Source: Mrakia gelida
Taxonomy: Eukaryota > Basidiomycota > Tremellomycetes > Cystofilobasidiales > Mrakiaceae
Length of the DNA: 64,000 nt
Direction: 5' to 3'
Assembly: GCA_024345305.1 (NCBI GenBank)
Contig: BRON01000002.1
Span: forward strand, 1,364,001-1,428,000
Position numbers and translations under genes: made by a program. Below, one piece after another: positions 1 through 11,695 of this stretch. How positions within the stretch are numbered: the first letter of the stretch is position 1; each line of letters starts with the position of its first letter. A model generated the notes under the pieces. That model was not told the origin of the DNA. It was given only the letters and a program-made list of their open reading frames with translations, and made no database searches.

Positions 1-101
1 TCGTCTCGGTCGCGTTCTCTTCGTTCGTTTTCCGTTCTTTCTTCATCTCTCTTCTCTCTCTTCGAACCCCATCCTGACCTCTCCCATCTCCGAATCATCA
101 G

Positions 102-1380
102 ATGACCTACGAGCACGAAGCCCTCCACGCCGAAACTCTGCTCTACATGCTCCTCCAGTCCCCCAACACCCTCCCTCCTCCTGGCTTCGCTCCTCCCGAC
201 TTCGCTCACCTCTCGACGCTCTGGACCGCCCAACAAGAACGAGACGCTCTTCAACCTTCCACCGTCACCTTCGGACCTCTTACTCTCGATCTCGGTCACC
301 ACGACCTCGAAGCGGAGGACGAGCAGGCTGGAGACGCTTGGGAACGAGGAGTTGGGCACGAGTTCGGATGGGACAACGAGCACGGACGAACGAGGGTCGA
401 GGTTGGGAAGGTGACCTTCGAGAGGAAGGGAGTTACGAATGGGGAGTACCGAGCGTTCTTGGAGAAGACGAGCGAGAAGAAGACGATCCCTGGCAGTTGG
501 ATCGAGGTCGATGGGGAGGTCAAGGTGAGTCCTCTCGTTCGTCTGACGACGCGTCTTCGTGCAGAGCTGACTCGATCTCCCCGTTCCTTTTCCTCATTTG
601 TTGTCGCCCAGGTCAAAACCCTCTACGGACCCATCGACTTCTCCCTCGCTCAGCACTGGCCGTTGATGGCTTCGTACGACGAGCTGTTGGCGTTCGCGAA
701 GTCGAAGGGAGGTCGACTTCCCTCCGAGTCGGAGCTTCGAGCTTGGTTGGACGTTGTGGAGGAGGGAGATCGAGTGGATTGGGAGGGGAGCAACATTGGA
801 GCTAAGAACTGGCATCCTGTTCCGTGAGTCGTCGCGTCGATCTTTCGTGGTGAAGAGGGAGGACGAGGGTGTCACGTCTCCGGTCTCGCGTCGCTCCTCC
901 TCTGCTTTCGACGAGTCTGACCTTCCCCCACTCCTCTTCCTCGAACAGCGCTCAACTATCTCACGTCGGATCCAACGGCAAGATCATCCCTGGACACAAC
1001 GGAGGGGTCTGGGAATGGACCTCAACCGCCTTCGACGGACACCCTTCGTTCGTCACTTCGGACCTCTATCCTGGCTACTCATCGGACTTCTTCGACAATC
1101 AGCATCAGGTCGTAGTAAGTCCTCCTCTCGCTCCCTTCCTTCTCATCTCATCTGCTCACACTCGCTTTATCTGCAGCTCGGAGGATCCTTCGCGACTATC
1201 CCTCGAATCGCGTCGAGGAGGACCGTTCGGAACTTCTACCAGTCAGTTCACACACGCTCTCTCTCTCTTCCCATCTTCCTTCCGCAAACACCCGAACTGA
1301 CTAGCTATTCTTACCCGTGATCTTCCAGGCACAACTACCGCTTCGCTTGGGTTGGAGGACGAGTCGTTTACGACGCTTGA
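102..1380 (+). CDS. egt1: Ergothioneine biosynthesis protein Egt1, C-terminal part (5' end outside the window)
   Basis: In fungi Egt1 joins a histidine-betaine methyltransferase to an EgtB-like iron sulfoxide synthase that couples hercynine and cysteine. Only the EgtB-like half is visible. Exons read 102-524, 612-823, 949-1114, 1177-1241 and 1329-1380; bases 1-101 look like the end of an upstream intron (CTGAC near 75, CAG at 99-101), so the ATG at 102 is probably internal. The first exon starts with YEHEALHAETLLYMLLQ, the His-rich motif typical of the DinB-type metal-binding domain of EgtB. The last exons carry an FGE-sulfatase (formylglycine-generating-like) fold, with GGRLPSESE and GGVWEWTSTAF, and end in FAWVGGRVVYDA. 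Intron 1 holds a GACGCGTC palindrome at 548. The family call is firm; the specific Egt1 name rests on close agreement of the His motif with fungal Egt1, because the methyltransferase half cannot be seen. Confidence 0.8.
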
Positions 1381-1657
1381 GGAGAGAGTGATAAGTCGTC
1401 GCTCCTTTTCGATAGCTATTCGTTCCTTCTTTTTGTACAACACCGCTCTTTTGCTTTAACTTCTCTCTTTCATATATCTCTCTTTTTGTATGGACATCAT
1501 CTTGTTTTTGTTGATCTGCGGGCTCGGAGAGAAGCTGGAGAGACAGCTTTCGTTTCGTCGTCTGTCTCGAGGTTCGATCCTCTCCTCCAACGGCCTCGAC
1601 CTCCTATCTAGACTTCGATCTCGATCAAGACTTCCCCCTCGGATACAGTATCTCAGC
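1381..1657. other. Intergenic, egt1 to F-box gene
   Basis: Holds the 3' untranslated part of egt1 and the promoter of the F-box gene. AT-richer near 1430-1500; no element recognised. Confidence 0.6.
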
Positions 1658-2876
1658 ATGGTTCCTGTCGTGAGTTCTCGTCTCGTCTTATCGCTGTTTC
1701 AGCGCTCGACGAAGGAAAGCGCTCGAGCTCACCTCTTTCCCTCCTTTCCCTTCCTCCTTCTCAGGCTCCCATCTCCCCAGCTCCCTCCTCTGCGTCGCTC
1801 CCTCCGCTCCCGTGGGAGATGCTCGCCCACATCTTCTCCTACTGCGATCAACCAACCCTCTGTGCGGTCTCGCTCGTCTCCTTTGCTTGCTGGGAGCTCG
1901 CAGGACCGATCCTTTACGAGGAGGTCGAGATTCGCTCGATGGACGGTCTCTTCTCGCTCTTCTTCCTTGTGAGTCAAGCGGCTCTTACTCCATCTCGATT
2001 CAGAGAAGCTCACGTAGCTCTCAAGAAGAGCTGACATCGATCTCTATCTGTCCACACCTTCAGCCCTCCTTCCCCTCCTCCGACCGGTTTCGCCTCGCAA
2101 CCTCCCACCTCTCTCGCATCAAGACTCTCTCCCTCGAGATCCACAGCTGGGACCAGCGGACGACCCAACCCTTCTTTCTCGATCCCGAGCTATGGGAGGG
2201 ACCAGAATACGACTCGGACGACGACAGCCGAGAAGCCACAGACCTTCGAATCCCTCATGGTCCTCTTCTCGTCCCTCATCGCCTTCAAGCCTTCACCCTC
2301 GACCCTCTCCCTCTCCACACCGTTCGCCTACCAAACTGGAAACTCTACACCTACGAGCTTCAAGGGTTTCTCCCCCTCCAGGTCTTCCCCTACCTCAACC
2401 CTCGCCAACTCGTCCATCCTCTCCTCGACGGACCGACCCGCGGGCGGTGGCACGGCTACATCACGTCTGTCCCTCCTGGTTTCCTTCAACATTGGGACAA
2501 CCTCGAACGGATCACGATGGAAGGACAGGACCTGGTCTGCATGCACATGGACGAGGAGGGGGAGTACGACGAGCGGCCGATGTACTGGCTCTGGGCGAAG
2601 CAGCGAGGGCAAGAGGAAGGCGAGGAGGGGAGGCGATCGCTGGAGCTCGTGTACGATTTTGAAGTTGGGGCGAGGGACCACGTCGAAGCTGAGGAGGACA
2701 GGATAAAGGTGGGATCCGTCTTGGACCACGGTGGATGCGCGGGGGATGCGGCGAGGTGGGTGGATCTGAGGTTGGTGGTGAGGGTGAGGAGGGACGACGA
2801 GGCGCTGATGAGGGAGGAGATTAAGCTGGAGCTGAGGGAGGAGGTGAGGAAGTTGGTCACCATAGAGCTGGTATAG
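1658..2876 (+). CDS. F-box domain protein
   Basis: Exons 1658-1669, 1765-1968 and 2064-2876 join in phase 0 to a protein of about 340 residues. Shortly after the start (MVPV, then a Pro/Ser stretch) comes LPWEMLAHIFSYCDQPTLCA followed by VSLVSFACWELAGPILYEEV, a normal F-box that would bind Skp1 in an SCF ubiquitin ligase. The rest has no repeats I recognise (no WD40 or clear LRR), resembling the many fungal F-box proteins of unknown substrate. The C-terminus is rich in Arg, Glu and Asp and ends KLVTIELV. The ATG at 1658 is in a fair context (CAGCATGG) and splices straight into the F-box exon. The target cannot be told from the sequence. Confidence 0.75.
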
Positions 2877-3228
2877 ATATCGTGCTGGTTTGGAAACAGG
2901 TCTTGGGACGAGAGAGGACGAGGAGAGGGAGAGAATCTGTTGAAGATCGCCCGGACTCGACGCGTCCTCTTCTTCCGTCGAAAATTCTCCGATCGATCAC
3001 TCTCAGCTCACCCTTCCCTTCGCAGACCTCTTCTCCACAACATCGACGAATGGTCTGCCTCCAAGAGAGCGGTAAAGGTCTTTTTTTCTTTTCTTTGGGG
3101 AGACGCTTCCTTCTGAAAAAGAAAACAAGAGGAGCTCGTCCGACTTTCTCCTGCAAACGTCGACCCCCTCGTCATTCAAGCGACCCCCCTCAAGACCTCA
3201 GCACCCATCCACCTCCCTCTCTCTCGCC
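2877..3228. other. Intergenic, F-box gene to SRC1
   Basis: Pyrimidine-rich leader before the SRC1 start; no recognisable element beyond that. Confidence 0.6.
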
Positions 3229-6200
3229 ATGAGCTCAGGTGTTCCTCCCCCTGAAGTCTACTTCGCGGATGATTTCGATCCCTACTCCCTCAAGGTCGCT
3301 CAACTGAGGTTAGTTCCGGACGGCCTCCCTTCCCTCCTTCCTTCATTGCCTTCCTTCCCTCGCCACCACCTCCCTTGGGACGCTGCTTCTTTCGATTTTT
3401 CGCCATCCATGCTGACCTTGTATGCATCTATTTGATGTCGCGTTCAGGAACATCCTCCTCCAGCACTCTCGAGCTCTACCCTCGAACGCAAAGAAGGCTG
3501 AACTCGTCCAAGAGTTCATTGCTGGCGTCCTTCCTCTCGGTCAGGCTATCCTCAAGGCTCAATCCAAGGTCAAGAGCTCGTCAGCTGGAATCACCATCAT
3601 GGGAGAACCTCATCTCGATGAACCTGTCGTGAGTAGACTCGACTTTCTCGATCAGAAGGAGGGAAGGAAGGGAAACCGTCGAAGCTGACCTCCTCCCCTT
3701 CTCGCTCGTTCTTGCTTTCCAGTCTCCCGTTCGACGAAGAAAGAGTCGACAGTCCCTAGCAGCTCAAGCTCAGGCTCAAGAAGAAGCTGATGATGGAGAG
3801 GATGAAGATCCTGCTCAGGAAGAGGTCAGTCTTCCTTCTGTCGAAACCAGCCTCGGAGGAGAACGAACGGAGAGCTGACCTTTCCCTTTGCTTCCTCCCT
3901 CCTCTCTCACTCCAGCCTCCCAAAGCCAAACGATCCTCTCGACGATCCTCGGCTCACCCAGCTTCCACCTCAGCCTCCTCTCTCGCCGTTCCAGGAGCTG
4001 GAAAGAAGATCCGACGAACCAGGTCGAGGGAGGTCCTTCCTGAACCTCCCCAACAAGTCGTCGAGGAGAGCGAACCGGAGGACGAGGTCTACGTCTCTCT
4101 GCCTTCGCCTTCGCCACCTCCTGCTGCTGAGGAGGAGAAGCCCAAGAAGAAACATAGAGAGAGTGCTAAGGTGAGTCTCGAAGTCGTTCTCGTTCTTATC
4201 GCGTTGGGCCTCGGACCGATCCTGACATTCGATCATCTCATTCTCGTTCGCGTCCAGCACCCTGCCTTCGCCGACGTCGAGGAGAAGGAAGGTTTCTCGG
4301 ACTACAACCCTTTCCAGAGTGGAGGAGAGTCGCCGGATCAGAAGCGGGAGAAGAAGTTGAGGAGGAAGGTCAGTCCAATCGTTCAGCATCAAAATCTCCG
4401 AGCGAGAAGCTCAAGCTGACCTCTCTCCCTCGTCCCTCTCCCTTCCACTCCTCTCTCGGTGTTGGTTCCACCTCCGCTGCTACCACCTCCAAACGTCGTC
4501 AATCCGAGCTCCCTCAGGCCTCCTCCTCTCGAACCACCGGTGGAATGTCCTCCTCCTTCTCCATCCCCAACCTCGGAGGCTTCCGATCTCCCGAATCCTC
4601 TCCCGTCAACACTCCCGTCAAGGCGGACCCTCCTCTCGCCGACACGTCGTTCAAGAACAAGGGACGCAAGTCTCTCCCCGCTGGGCTGACCGCTCAGAGG
4701 TTCATGCCGGACGTCGAGAGCTTGCAGACTCCTCCCAGCGAGTGGAAGGAGGCTCAGAGGAGTGCGTCGAGCTCGCTTGGGAAGAAGAAGGAGGTCGTCG
4801 AGAGGGACGAGTCGGTGGACGATGAGCTGTTGATGGTCGAGGACTCGGACGAGGGTGGAGCTGGAGAGGTGGCACAGGAGCAGGAGAGCCAGGAGCAGGA
4901 GGAACAGAACGCCGGCTTCGTGAAGCACAACAACGTCGTCTCGAGGAAACTCTCGAACTTGGATCGATCAGCCTCACCAGCGAAGACTCCCTCCTCCTCG
5001 TCGTCGGCTCTCGTCCCTTCCAAGCCCAACAAGAAGAAGTCCTCCTCGGCTCTTGCTCTCCGACCCAAATCCTCCACTTCCTCCTCCGTCGTCAAAACCT
5101 CCTCGGTCGTCCTCCCTTCCCTCGGAGCCCTCCTCTCGCTCTTCCTCTACCTCCTCCAATGGACCTCCAAATCATCCACCCTCGGATTCTGCGACCCCAA
5201 CTCCAACACCAACTCCATCCTCCTCTCCCGTCAACAAGCCCTCGCCTCGGCTCGTCTCTGTATCGAACGACACGCGTCAGGAGAGGAGGACGTCGCTCCT
5301 TACGGCGACGGAGCGGTTTGCGACGCGTCGGCTCTCCCTCTCCTCCCTTCCTTCATCCCCACTCCTACCTCCTGCACGGCCTGCCCCAACCACGGAATCT
5401 GCGTCGCTGGAACCTTCGTCGGATGCGACAAGGAGTACATCCTCAGGCCTAGCTTGGCGGAGAGCCTGGTGTCGATGGTGGGAGCTGAGGGAGCGTTGCA
5501 GTTGGCGAACGGAGTACCCGGGTTGGGAAGTGTAGCTTTCCCTCCTTCGTGTGTCCCGGACAACGAGAAGAGGAAGTTGGTCGGAGGGATGGCGAGGGCG
5601 ATTGAGGGAGAGTTGGCGAAGGAGCGAGGAAGGGGAGTTTGCGAGGCTGGAATCGCGAGAGATGGAGAGGACGAGGAGTTTGGAGTTGGAGAGATCAAGC
5701 TCAGGGAGGAGTTCTTGGAGAGGAAGGATGTGAGTCTACAGCTCTCTGCTCGTTTTCGTCGCGAACAAAACTGACGCGTTCGCCTCGGTGGCTTTTTCGC
5801 CTTGCTTCAGCCCTCGTTCTCGTTGGATCAGTTCCTCGAGATCTTCAACATCGCCGTCAAGGATCTCGTTGAGCATGGAGACATCGCTTCTGGCGTTGAC
5901 TCAGAGTACGTCTTTCCTCTCTCGTCTCAGTCTCGAAAAAAGGAAGGACGTACGAGAGATCTGCCGAGCTGACCTTCTCCTCTCCCTTCGCTTCGTCACT
6001 TCGTTTTCTCCTCCCTTTCAGCGGACAACGCTGGCTCGCCGCCCACCGAGGAGAGATGGGTCTCGTCTGCCAAGCTAAAGTCGGAACTACGGAAGCTTTG
6101 CACGCCAACAAGTCTACCTTGAGTGGTGAGTTTTTGCTTCTTTTCTTCCCTTCTTCTCTCGTGTTTGACCTCGCTCGCGCGGAGATGAGCTCTGAGTGGA

Positions 6201-6680
6201 CAGCTGAAATGTGTTGTGGTTGTTTGATTTTCCTTCGCGTCTTCTCAGGGATCGCTGCTACTCTCGTTGCCATCCTAGTCGCGAGATCAAAGCTCAACTC
6301 GAGTTTGGAGGAGAGCAAGAAGGTCAAGGAGCTCGTCCAAGTCGCGTTGACCAAGCTTCGAGAGCAGGTGCGTTTCGATCTCTCCCAGTCTCCATCTCGC
6401 GCCTCTCTCTCTACCTTCCTCGCTGACCGCGGCCTTCTCCTCTTCCCTTCTACAGGAGAGAGTCCACTACCTCGACCCAGTCCAGGCTCCGGATCCCTTC
6501 ATCGCTCCTGCTCAACTTCGCGATCTCGTCCTCGCCAACGAGCCGTCCGCCGTTCGACAGCGACTCTGGAAGAAGGTCGGAGCCATCGTCGAGGGTAACT
6601 CGAACGTCAACACCAGGGAGGCCGAAGTTCGAGGAGAGGTTCACTCGGTTTGGGAGTGGAAGGGCGTCTCGCTCGCTTGA
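3229..6680 (+). CDS. SRC1: Inner nuclear membrane protein Src1/Heh1 (HeH and MSC domains)
   Basis: This LEM-family protein of the inner nuclear envelope tethers chromatin (rDNA, telomeres) and recruits ESCRT for envelope repair. Start at 3229 (GCCATGA). Residues about 13-48 (FADDFDPYSLKVAQLRNILL, then a second short helix) form the helix-extension-helix motif. A long Ser/Lys/Glu-rich linker follows. Transmembrane segment 1 is SLGALLSLFLYLLQW (about 5126-5160); a lumenal Cys-containing domain (SCTACPNHGICVAG) follows; segment 2 is GIAATLVAILVA (about 6250-6285). The Man1-Src1 C-terminal domain ends with VQAPDPFIAPAQLRDLVL, NSNVNTREAEVRGEVHSVWE and WKGVSLA. About nine introns. One intron (from 4369) has no usable AG next to its expected end (see findings). 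Domain order, membrane topology and the VWEWKG ending make the assignment strong; length, about 900 residues, is normal for basidiomycete homologues. Confidence 0.9.
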
Positions 6681-7428
6681 TTCGTTTCGCGACGCGTCGT
6701 TCTCTTTCCCCCAGTTGTTCTGTCTACGTATAATCTCGTCTCTCCCCTTTCGATCTAATGCTCTCATTTTGCCTCAACAGAGACGAGCTGATGGGGAAGT
6801 AAACCTTCCTCGCAAAAGAAGAAGGAGCTTTCGGCGCGTCGTTCAAAACCTCAACTCGACAGGGGTCGGTCGCCAGCTTCACTCGAAGGTCAGTTCGCTC
6901 CTTCTGCTCTTTGATCCGCGGTTGTTTCCTTCCGATCTGCACTACAGAGGAGTATCAAACTCATTTTCGCCCTTTTTTTTCTCCTTCTTGAACAGGAAGG
7001 GGGGAGGAGAGGGGTGAGAACGGAGAAGGTCGAGAAGGCGAGAACGGAGAAGGTCGCCTCTCCTCTCTCCTGCTGGCCTCGTTTTCCTTCCTTTTCCGAA
7101 GCTCCTTCCAAGTTGACCTCAAACCACAACATCTCGCCCCGCCCGACCAAGAAATCGTCCGATCCACCTCACTCTTTCGACACTTCTTCACCTCCTCCCT
7201 TCGCTCCTTTCGCCCACCCTCGAACCGTCAAACATCTTCGCCTTCCGTCCCTTCTCTCTCTCGGCTCCACTCTCGACCTTCTCACAAAATCGACTTCCTC
7301 CCCTTCCCATCTCATTTCGCCTCCCTCTCGACCTTCTCTTTTCCTCTTCCCCTCGCCTACCCTCTCGACGAAAAACAACCTCAACCACCAACAATCACCT
7401 CCCCTCGCTTCACCTCCTTCACGTTGGG
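6681..7428. other. Intergenic, SRC1 to methyltransferase
   Basis: 3' region of SRC1 (with a GACGCGTC at 6691), then about 280 bases of strongly C/T-rich sequence, probably the methyltransferase leader. An imperfect purine repeat (GAGAACGGAGAAGGTC) lies near 7016-7052. No gene seen. Confidence 0.6.
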
Positions 7429-9418
7429 ATGTCTTACTACGAGCGATCAGTAGACGCTCTGGACAGCTTTGGACAAGGCTTGCTTTCTCCTCCGCCTTCG
7501 GTCGACTCTGCGGTAGAGGGAGATGATGAAGAGTACGACCTGATCTCTCTCAGAAGTGAGTCTTTCCCTCTCGCTGCATCCTTCTTCTCTTCTTCCCCAA
7601 CCCTTATCCTCTCGCCCCATCGAGCGCTCGTCATATGTGCCCCCCTCGTAGAAGAGTCCTCGTCGCAAGTTCAACCCGAAACAAGACTGATCCCACCTTC
7701 TCTTCTTCTCCCCTCCCCTCCCCTCCTCGCCTTCTCTTTCCCTCGCACCGTTTCCTCCCCCTCAGGTTCCCAATGCTCGCAATACTTCGACTACGACTAC
7801 GACGGTCGACTTCTGCAGAACGTCAACAACACCTACCTTCTTCCAGTGCGTATCTTCTCGTTCTGTTTCCCACCTTTCTCCTCGCTCCCCAACGTCTTTT
7901 CGAACCAAACTCAACGCGTGACGATGGTCTCCTGACTCTCTCTCCCTCCCTCTCTTCTTATCTCTTCTCGTGCTCCTCTCAAACCTTCTCTCGTCACAGG
8001 CCGACTCTCAGGAGATGGATCGGTGAGCATCACTCTTTCCCCTCGTCGAACTGATCCTCCTCCGGTCGCGTCGAGTCTGACGAGCTCGTGTCTCCTCTCC
8101 TTCTCTTTAGGTTGAGCGCCCAGCACCACATGCTTCACCTCCGCAATAGCAGCCTCTTCGTAGGTCCTCTAGACGAGGCTCTAGAGGAAGCTAGGATCAA
8201 GAACTACGGAGTCCCGACGGTGCTGGACGTGGGATGTGGTGGGGGAGACTGGACGATCGCGTTGGCTCATCAGGTTCGTCTTCGTTCTCGTCGCGAGAGA
8301 AGAGCTCGCCCACGCTGACCTTCTTCGCTCGCTTCTCTCAGTTCCCGTACGCCATCTGCCTTGGGACCGATATCGTCCCCGTTCAGAGGAGTGAAACCTA
8401 CGTACCCGAGTGAGTCTTCGCTTTTTTCGTCGTCGTGGTGCAGAGAGGAGGACTGACCTCTTTCTCGGTCGCGTCTCTCCAGAAACTGCTCGTTCGAGCT
8501 CGTCGACGTCGACCAGGCTCTCCCTTGGCCTGAGAACTCCTTCGACGTCATCCACGTACGAGACATCAACCACGGAATCACGAACTACGACTCCCTCGTT
8601 GCGCGTCTCTGTCAGATCCTTCGACCTGGAGGTTCGTCCGTTTCTGCCGCCTTGCGCGTTCGCGGCACTTGTTCTCTTTCGCTGACTTCGTCTCCTCTCG
8701 TCCTCTACAGGACTCATCTTGCTCGCTGAGCCAGAACCGACGATATGGTCGGCAGCTCCCGATCACGAAGTCCCCTACGTGTTCGTCTTCTCTCCCTCCT
8801 CTCCTCGTCAGGTCCCGGCTTGTCTCTGCCTCGTTCTGACTCTCAACTCTCTTCGTTTTTGACCTCCAGCCTCGAGCTCTACTGGCGAACCATCCGAAAC
8901 GCTCTTCGTCGTCGAGGAGTCGACCCAGATATCCCTCTTCATCTGTACCCAGCTCTCGTTCGAACCGGCGCTCTTCAAGCTCTGCACCACGACGAACTCG
9001 GGATACCCGCGTCCAGCTACATGAGTGGCGAGTCCACTGTTCCTCCTCTTGGTTTGTCCCATCTTCCGACGAGAACGAACGAGACTCATCCCGAATCTCT
9101 AATTCTGATTCCCCTTCCAACAGACTCGACTCTTCACCACACTGGCGACCTCAACTCTCGCTGCCTCGACGAGTTCATCACCTCCTCCAAGACCCTCCTC
9201 CTCTCAACAGGGATGTCGAGGGACGAGGTCGCCTTGCTACAGTGGCAGGTTCGCGACGCTCTCGCTCAGGACGACGCTCGATACTTTCAGCGGTGAGTCG
9301 AGTCGAGTCTCCCTCTTCGTCTCTTCCTCGCTTTCGTGCCCCGAATCTGATCTCTTCTCGCGTCGTTCTCGTCTCTCTCAGGTGGTTCCACTGCTGGGGA
9401 AGGAGGCCATCCTGGTGA
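7429..9418 (+). CDS. Class I SAM-dependent methyltransferase (TAM/LaeA-like family)
   Basis: Ten exons: 7429-7555, 7766-7845, 8000-8022, 8111-8273, 8342-8409, 8483-8631, 8711-8780, 8870-9027, 9124-9292 and 9382-9418, giving about 345 residues. Motif I is VLDVGCGGGDWTIALA (SAM-binding glycine loop). It is followed by an acidic strand-2 region (GTDIVPVQ), motif II/III (FDVIHVRDINHGI) and LRPGGLILLAEPEP, the usual order for Methyltransf_25/LaeA-like enzymes. The acidic N-terminus (about 60 residues) is specific to this protein, and the end is GRRPSW. The intron after residue MS at 9027 starts GCGAGT, so it is a GC-AG intron. Substrate is unknown. LaeA relatives in fungi include regulators of secondary metabolism, but no biosynthetic genes sit nearby, so I do not assign that role. 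Confidence 0.85.
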
Positions 9419-10284
9419 TCGTCTCTCCCCTTCTCTCCCTCTCTTGAATCAAACCTCCAAAACAAAAAACGACAGCACGTCCCACATCGCGTCGCGTCGA
9501 AACTCGACATCGTCTCTCTTCCCTCCCGGTTCCCATCTCGTCCCTTGTCCGCTTTCTTCGATTTTTGCTTGCTTGTTTAGCTTACCTACACATCTCTCCC
9601 GTCATCTCGTCTTTCTTACATCTCCTTGCTCGTCCACTTCCTCGAAACGGTGTAGATTTGAGTCTCTTCTTCTTTCCCGCTTCTTTTCGCTCTCTTTCCT
9701 CTTTCGTTCGTTGTCTCCCACCACCTCTAGAGTTCCTTTCTCGCTTCCATGTAGATAGACAAACACCCACACCTCTCTCTTCCCGTTTCGATCTCGCCTC
9801 TCGCCCTGTCCACGTCTCGATCCTGTCTCGCTCTTTCACTTTCCTTTTGGTTTGGTTCTGCTCGCTCTGCCTCGTTCTTTCAATCTTTGCTCTCCTTCTT
9901 CTACATTGGTGTTTGAAACGCTTCATTCGCGTCCTTGTATCATCATGCTCCTCTCTCGACTCTCTGGACGTTCCTCTGCTTCGAAGAAGAGAGGGAGGGA
10001 TCTGAGGGAAGCGCGACCGACTCGTCAAATATGATCCTGGGATCGACTCGATCCTGTTAGCAGAAACAAGAGTGAATGCAGGCTTTTGGTTCCGAGGTTC
10101 GAGTGTGCTAAGGGAACGAAAAGACATGATCAAAGGGAAGGCGAGATTTCCGTCGGCAAGGCGACGTGCTTCGAAAACCAAACCGCTTCGAGCTCACCGT
10201 TCCTTCCTTCCCTTCAGCATCGACCCTCCCTCGACCTCGTCGACCTCCCCTCCTCTAGCAATACTCCCTTTCGCACCTCCCAAG
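9419..10284. other. Intergenic, methyltransferase to MYND copy 1
   Basis: T/C-rich with short open frames that show no coding character; no RNA gene or element recognised. Confidence 0.6.
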
Positions 10285-11695
10285 ATGTCCCTCCCCACTG
10301 CTCTCGAGTTGGCGACCTCTTTCGGCGTCGACGAGGATGGCCGCTATGAAGCTCGTTTCCTGGATCGAAACGACGGCTTCTCTCGAGCGAACCAACTGTC
10401 GACGAGGTTTCAGCATGATGACATGGCATCCCAAGTAGTCTTGGTAAGCTCTCGTCTCAGTCCGATGTCCGACGGGAACTCTGCTAAACTAAAAGCTGAC
10501 CCTTGTGCAACGATTTTTGGACGGATCAGAACGAGTTTGGAGCTCTGTACCTCCCTCGCTTCATTCGAGCATGCTTGAGTGCTCCTGCCCCGGTGGATCT
10601 CATATTTTGGTGGACACTGAAGCTACTTTCTAAGTTAGTGATACTTCGAGAAGGTGGTGCATCTCTGGCTGGTCTGCGTACTAACCCTGCTCCTCGTTTT
10701 CGTCCCTCCTTCGGAAGGCTCCCCTCGTTCGCGATGTGAGCACTTGCCTTCGTGAAGGAGCTGATTCCTGAGAGCTGAGATGTTCCCCATCTTCACAGGT
10801 ATCTTCGTTCGTGCTCGGAGTCAGAGTCCCTCTTCAAGGAGTACACCGAGAAAGTTCTTCGCGTCTTTCCATCAAGCCTGGCCGAACTCTCCCCCGTTCG
10901 TCCTTCGTCCCCCCCTTCGCTCCCCTCTCGCTTCCCGAAGGACTCATGCTCATCTTCTACACTCGTCCTACAGTATGCACCTGAAACCTCCACAAAGCTC
11001 GTCAGCCTCTTCTGCTGGTCTCTGACCTGCCGTGCGTTTCCCATCCGGGTTTCTCTTTTCGCGCAACGACTCAAACTGATCCCCCTGCCTCCTTGTTTCT
11101 CCTTCAAAGTCGAGATCATGCTTCACGTCGCCTACCCTACGCCCAATGGCGACCCTCCTACACCCACCCAGGCTACCCTTCTCCTAACTTCGTCGACCAG
11201 AGCAGACTTGGGCCACAAAACCGGGAAGCTCTTTTATCGGCTCACGCCCCAGACCGAGAGCGCGAACAAGCAGATGCTCGAAGATTCTTACACGGCTTGC
11301 ATGAAGATCAATCACTGGGCGACCGGCGTGGCCACTGTCCAAGAGCTTCTCGCAGGGGAGGATAGGTCTGGGTCGACCGCGCTGCCCTACGTTCTCTGCA
11401 ATGGGAAACGACACGGAGGATGCGTCGAGATGAAAGCGGGATCGGTCTGTGGCGGAGTGAGTCTCCTTTAGTATACACCTTCTATGGGTATGATGCTGAT
11501 CAGTTCTCTTTACGTCGCTCAGTGCAAATCGGTTCGATACTGCTCGCGAGGTACGTCCCGTTCTCGTCTTCACTTCTGCTTCGAACCCGTCGCTCATGCT
11601 CGTTCGCTTCTCCTTATCGAACTTGACTAGAACACCAAATGGACGACTGGAAGGAGCACAAGAAGTTCTGCATCAAGCCTATCTGGGAGGAATAG
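10285..11695 (+). CDS. MYND-type zinc-finger protein, copy 1
   Basis: Start at 10285 gives MSLPTALELATSFGVDED. Exons continue at 10530-10633, an 18-nt microexon at 10718-10735, then from 10799, 10975, about 11110, 11522 and 11633. The C-terminal finger is spliced from three exons: LCNGKRHGGCVEMKAGSVCG, then GCKSVRYCSR, then EHQMDDWKEHKKFCIKPIW, which supplies the CxxC, YC, HxxxC-type ligands of a MYND finger. MYND fingers mediate protein-protein contacts. The upstream part has no domain I can name but is shared with the genes at 27647-29044 (minus) and 61932-63879: ALELA.SFG near the start, YLPRFIRACL in the middle, and the microexon encoding LPSFAM. Function unknown; I see no SET domain. Length about 310 residues. 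Confidence 0.8.
10718..10735 (+). other. 18-nt microexon in MYND copy 1
   Basis: Flanked by AAG acceptor and GTGAGC donor, this exon joins the codons ...LLSK and YLRSCSE through LPSFAM, keeping frame. The minus-strand relative has the matching short exon (FPVFA, about 28645-28660) between the same flanking segments. In copy 3 the corresponding residues (SSPQFHRYLREHP) lie in one continuous exon. Without it the reading frame would still be kept, so its use needs transcript data, but conservation between two copies supports it. Confidence 0.6.

Noticed and set aside
102..104. ATG at 102 as the true start of the first gene
   Set aside because: It follows an intron-like CTGAC...CAG end, and the protein lacks the N-terminal part of its family, so the gene continues to the left of the window.
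1565..1580. tRNA B-box-like GGTTCGATCC
   Set aside because: No matching A box or cloverleaf can be built around it.
7429..9418. Secondary-metabolite cluster around the LaeA-like methyltransferase
   Set aside because: No synthase, oxidase cluster or dedicated transporter lies next to it; neighbours are SRC1 and a MYND protein.
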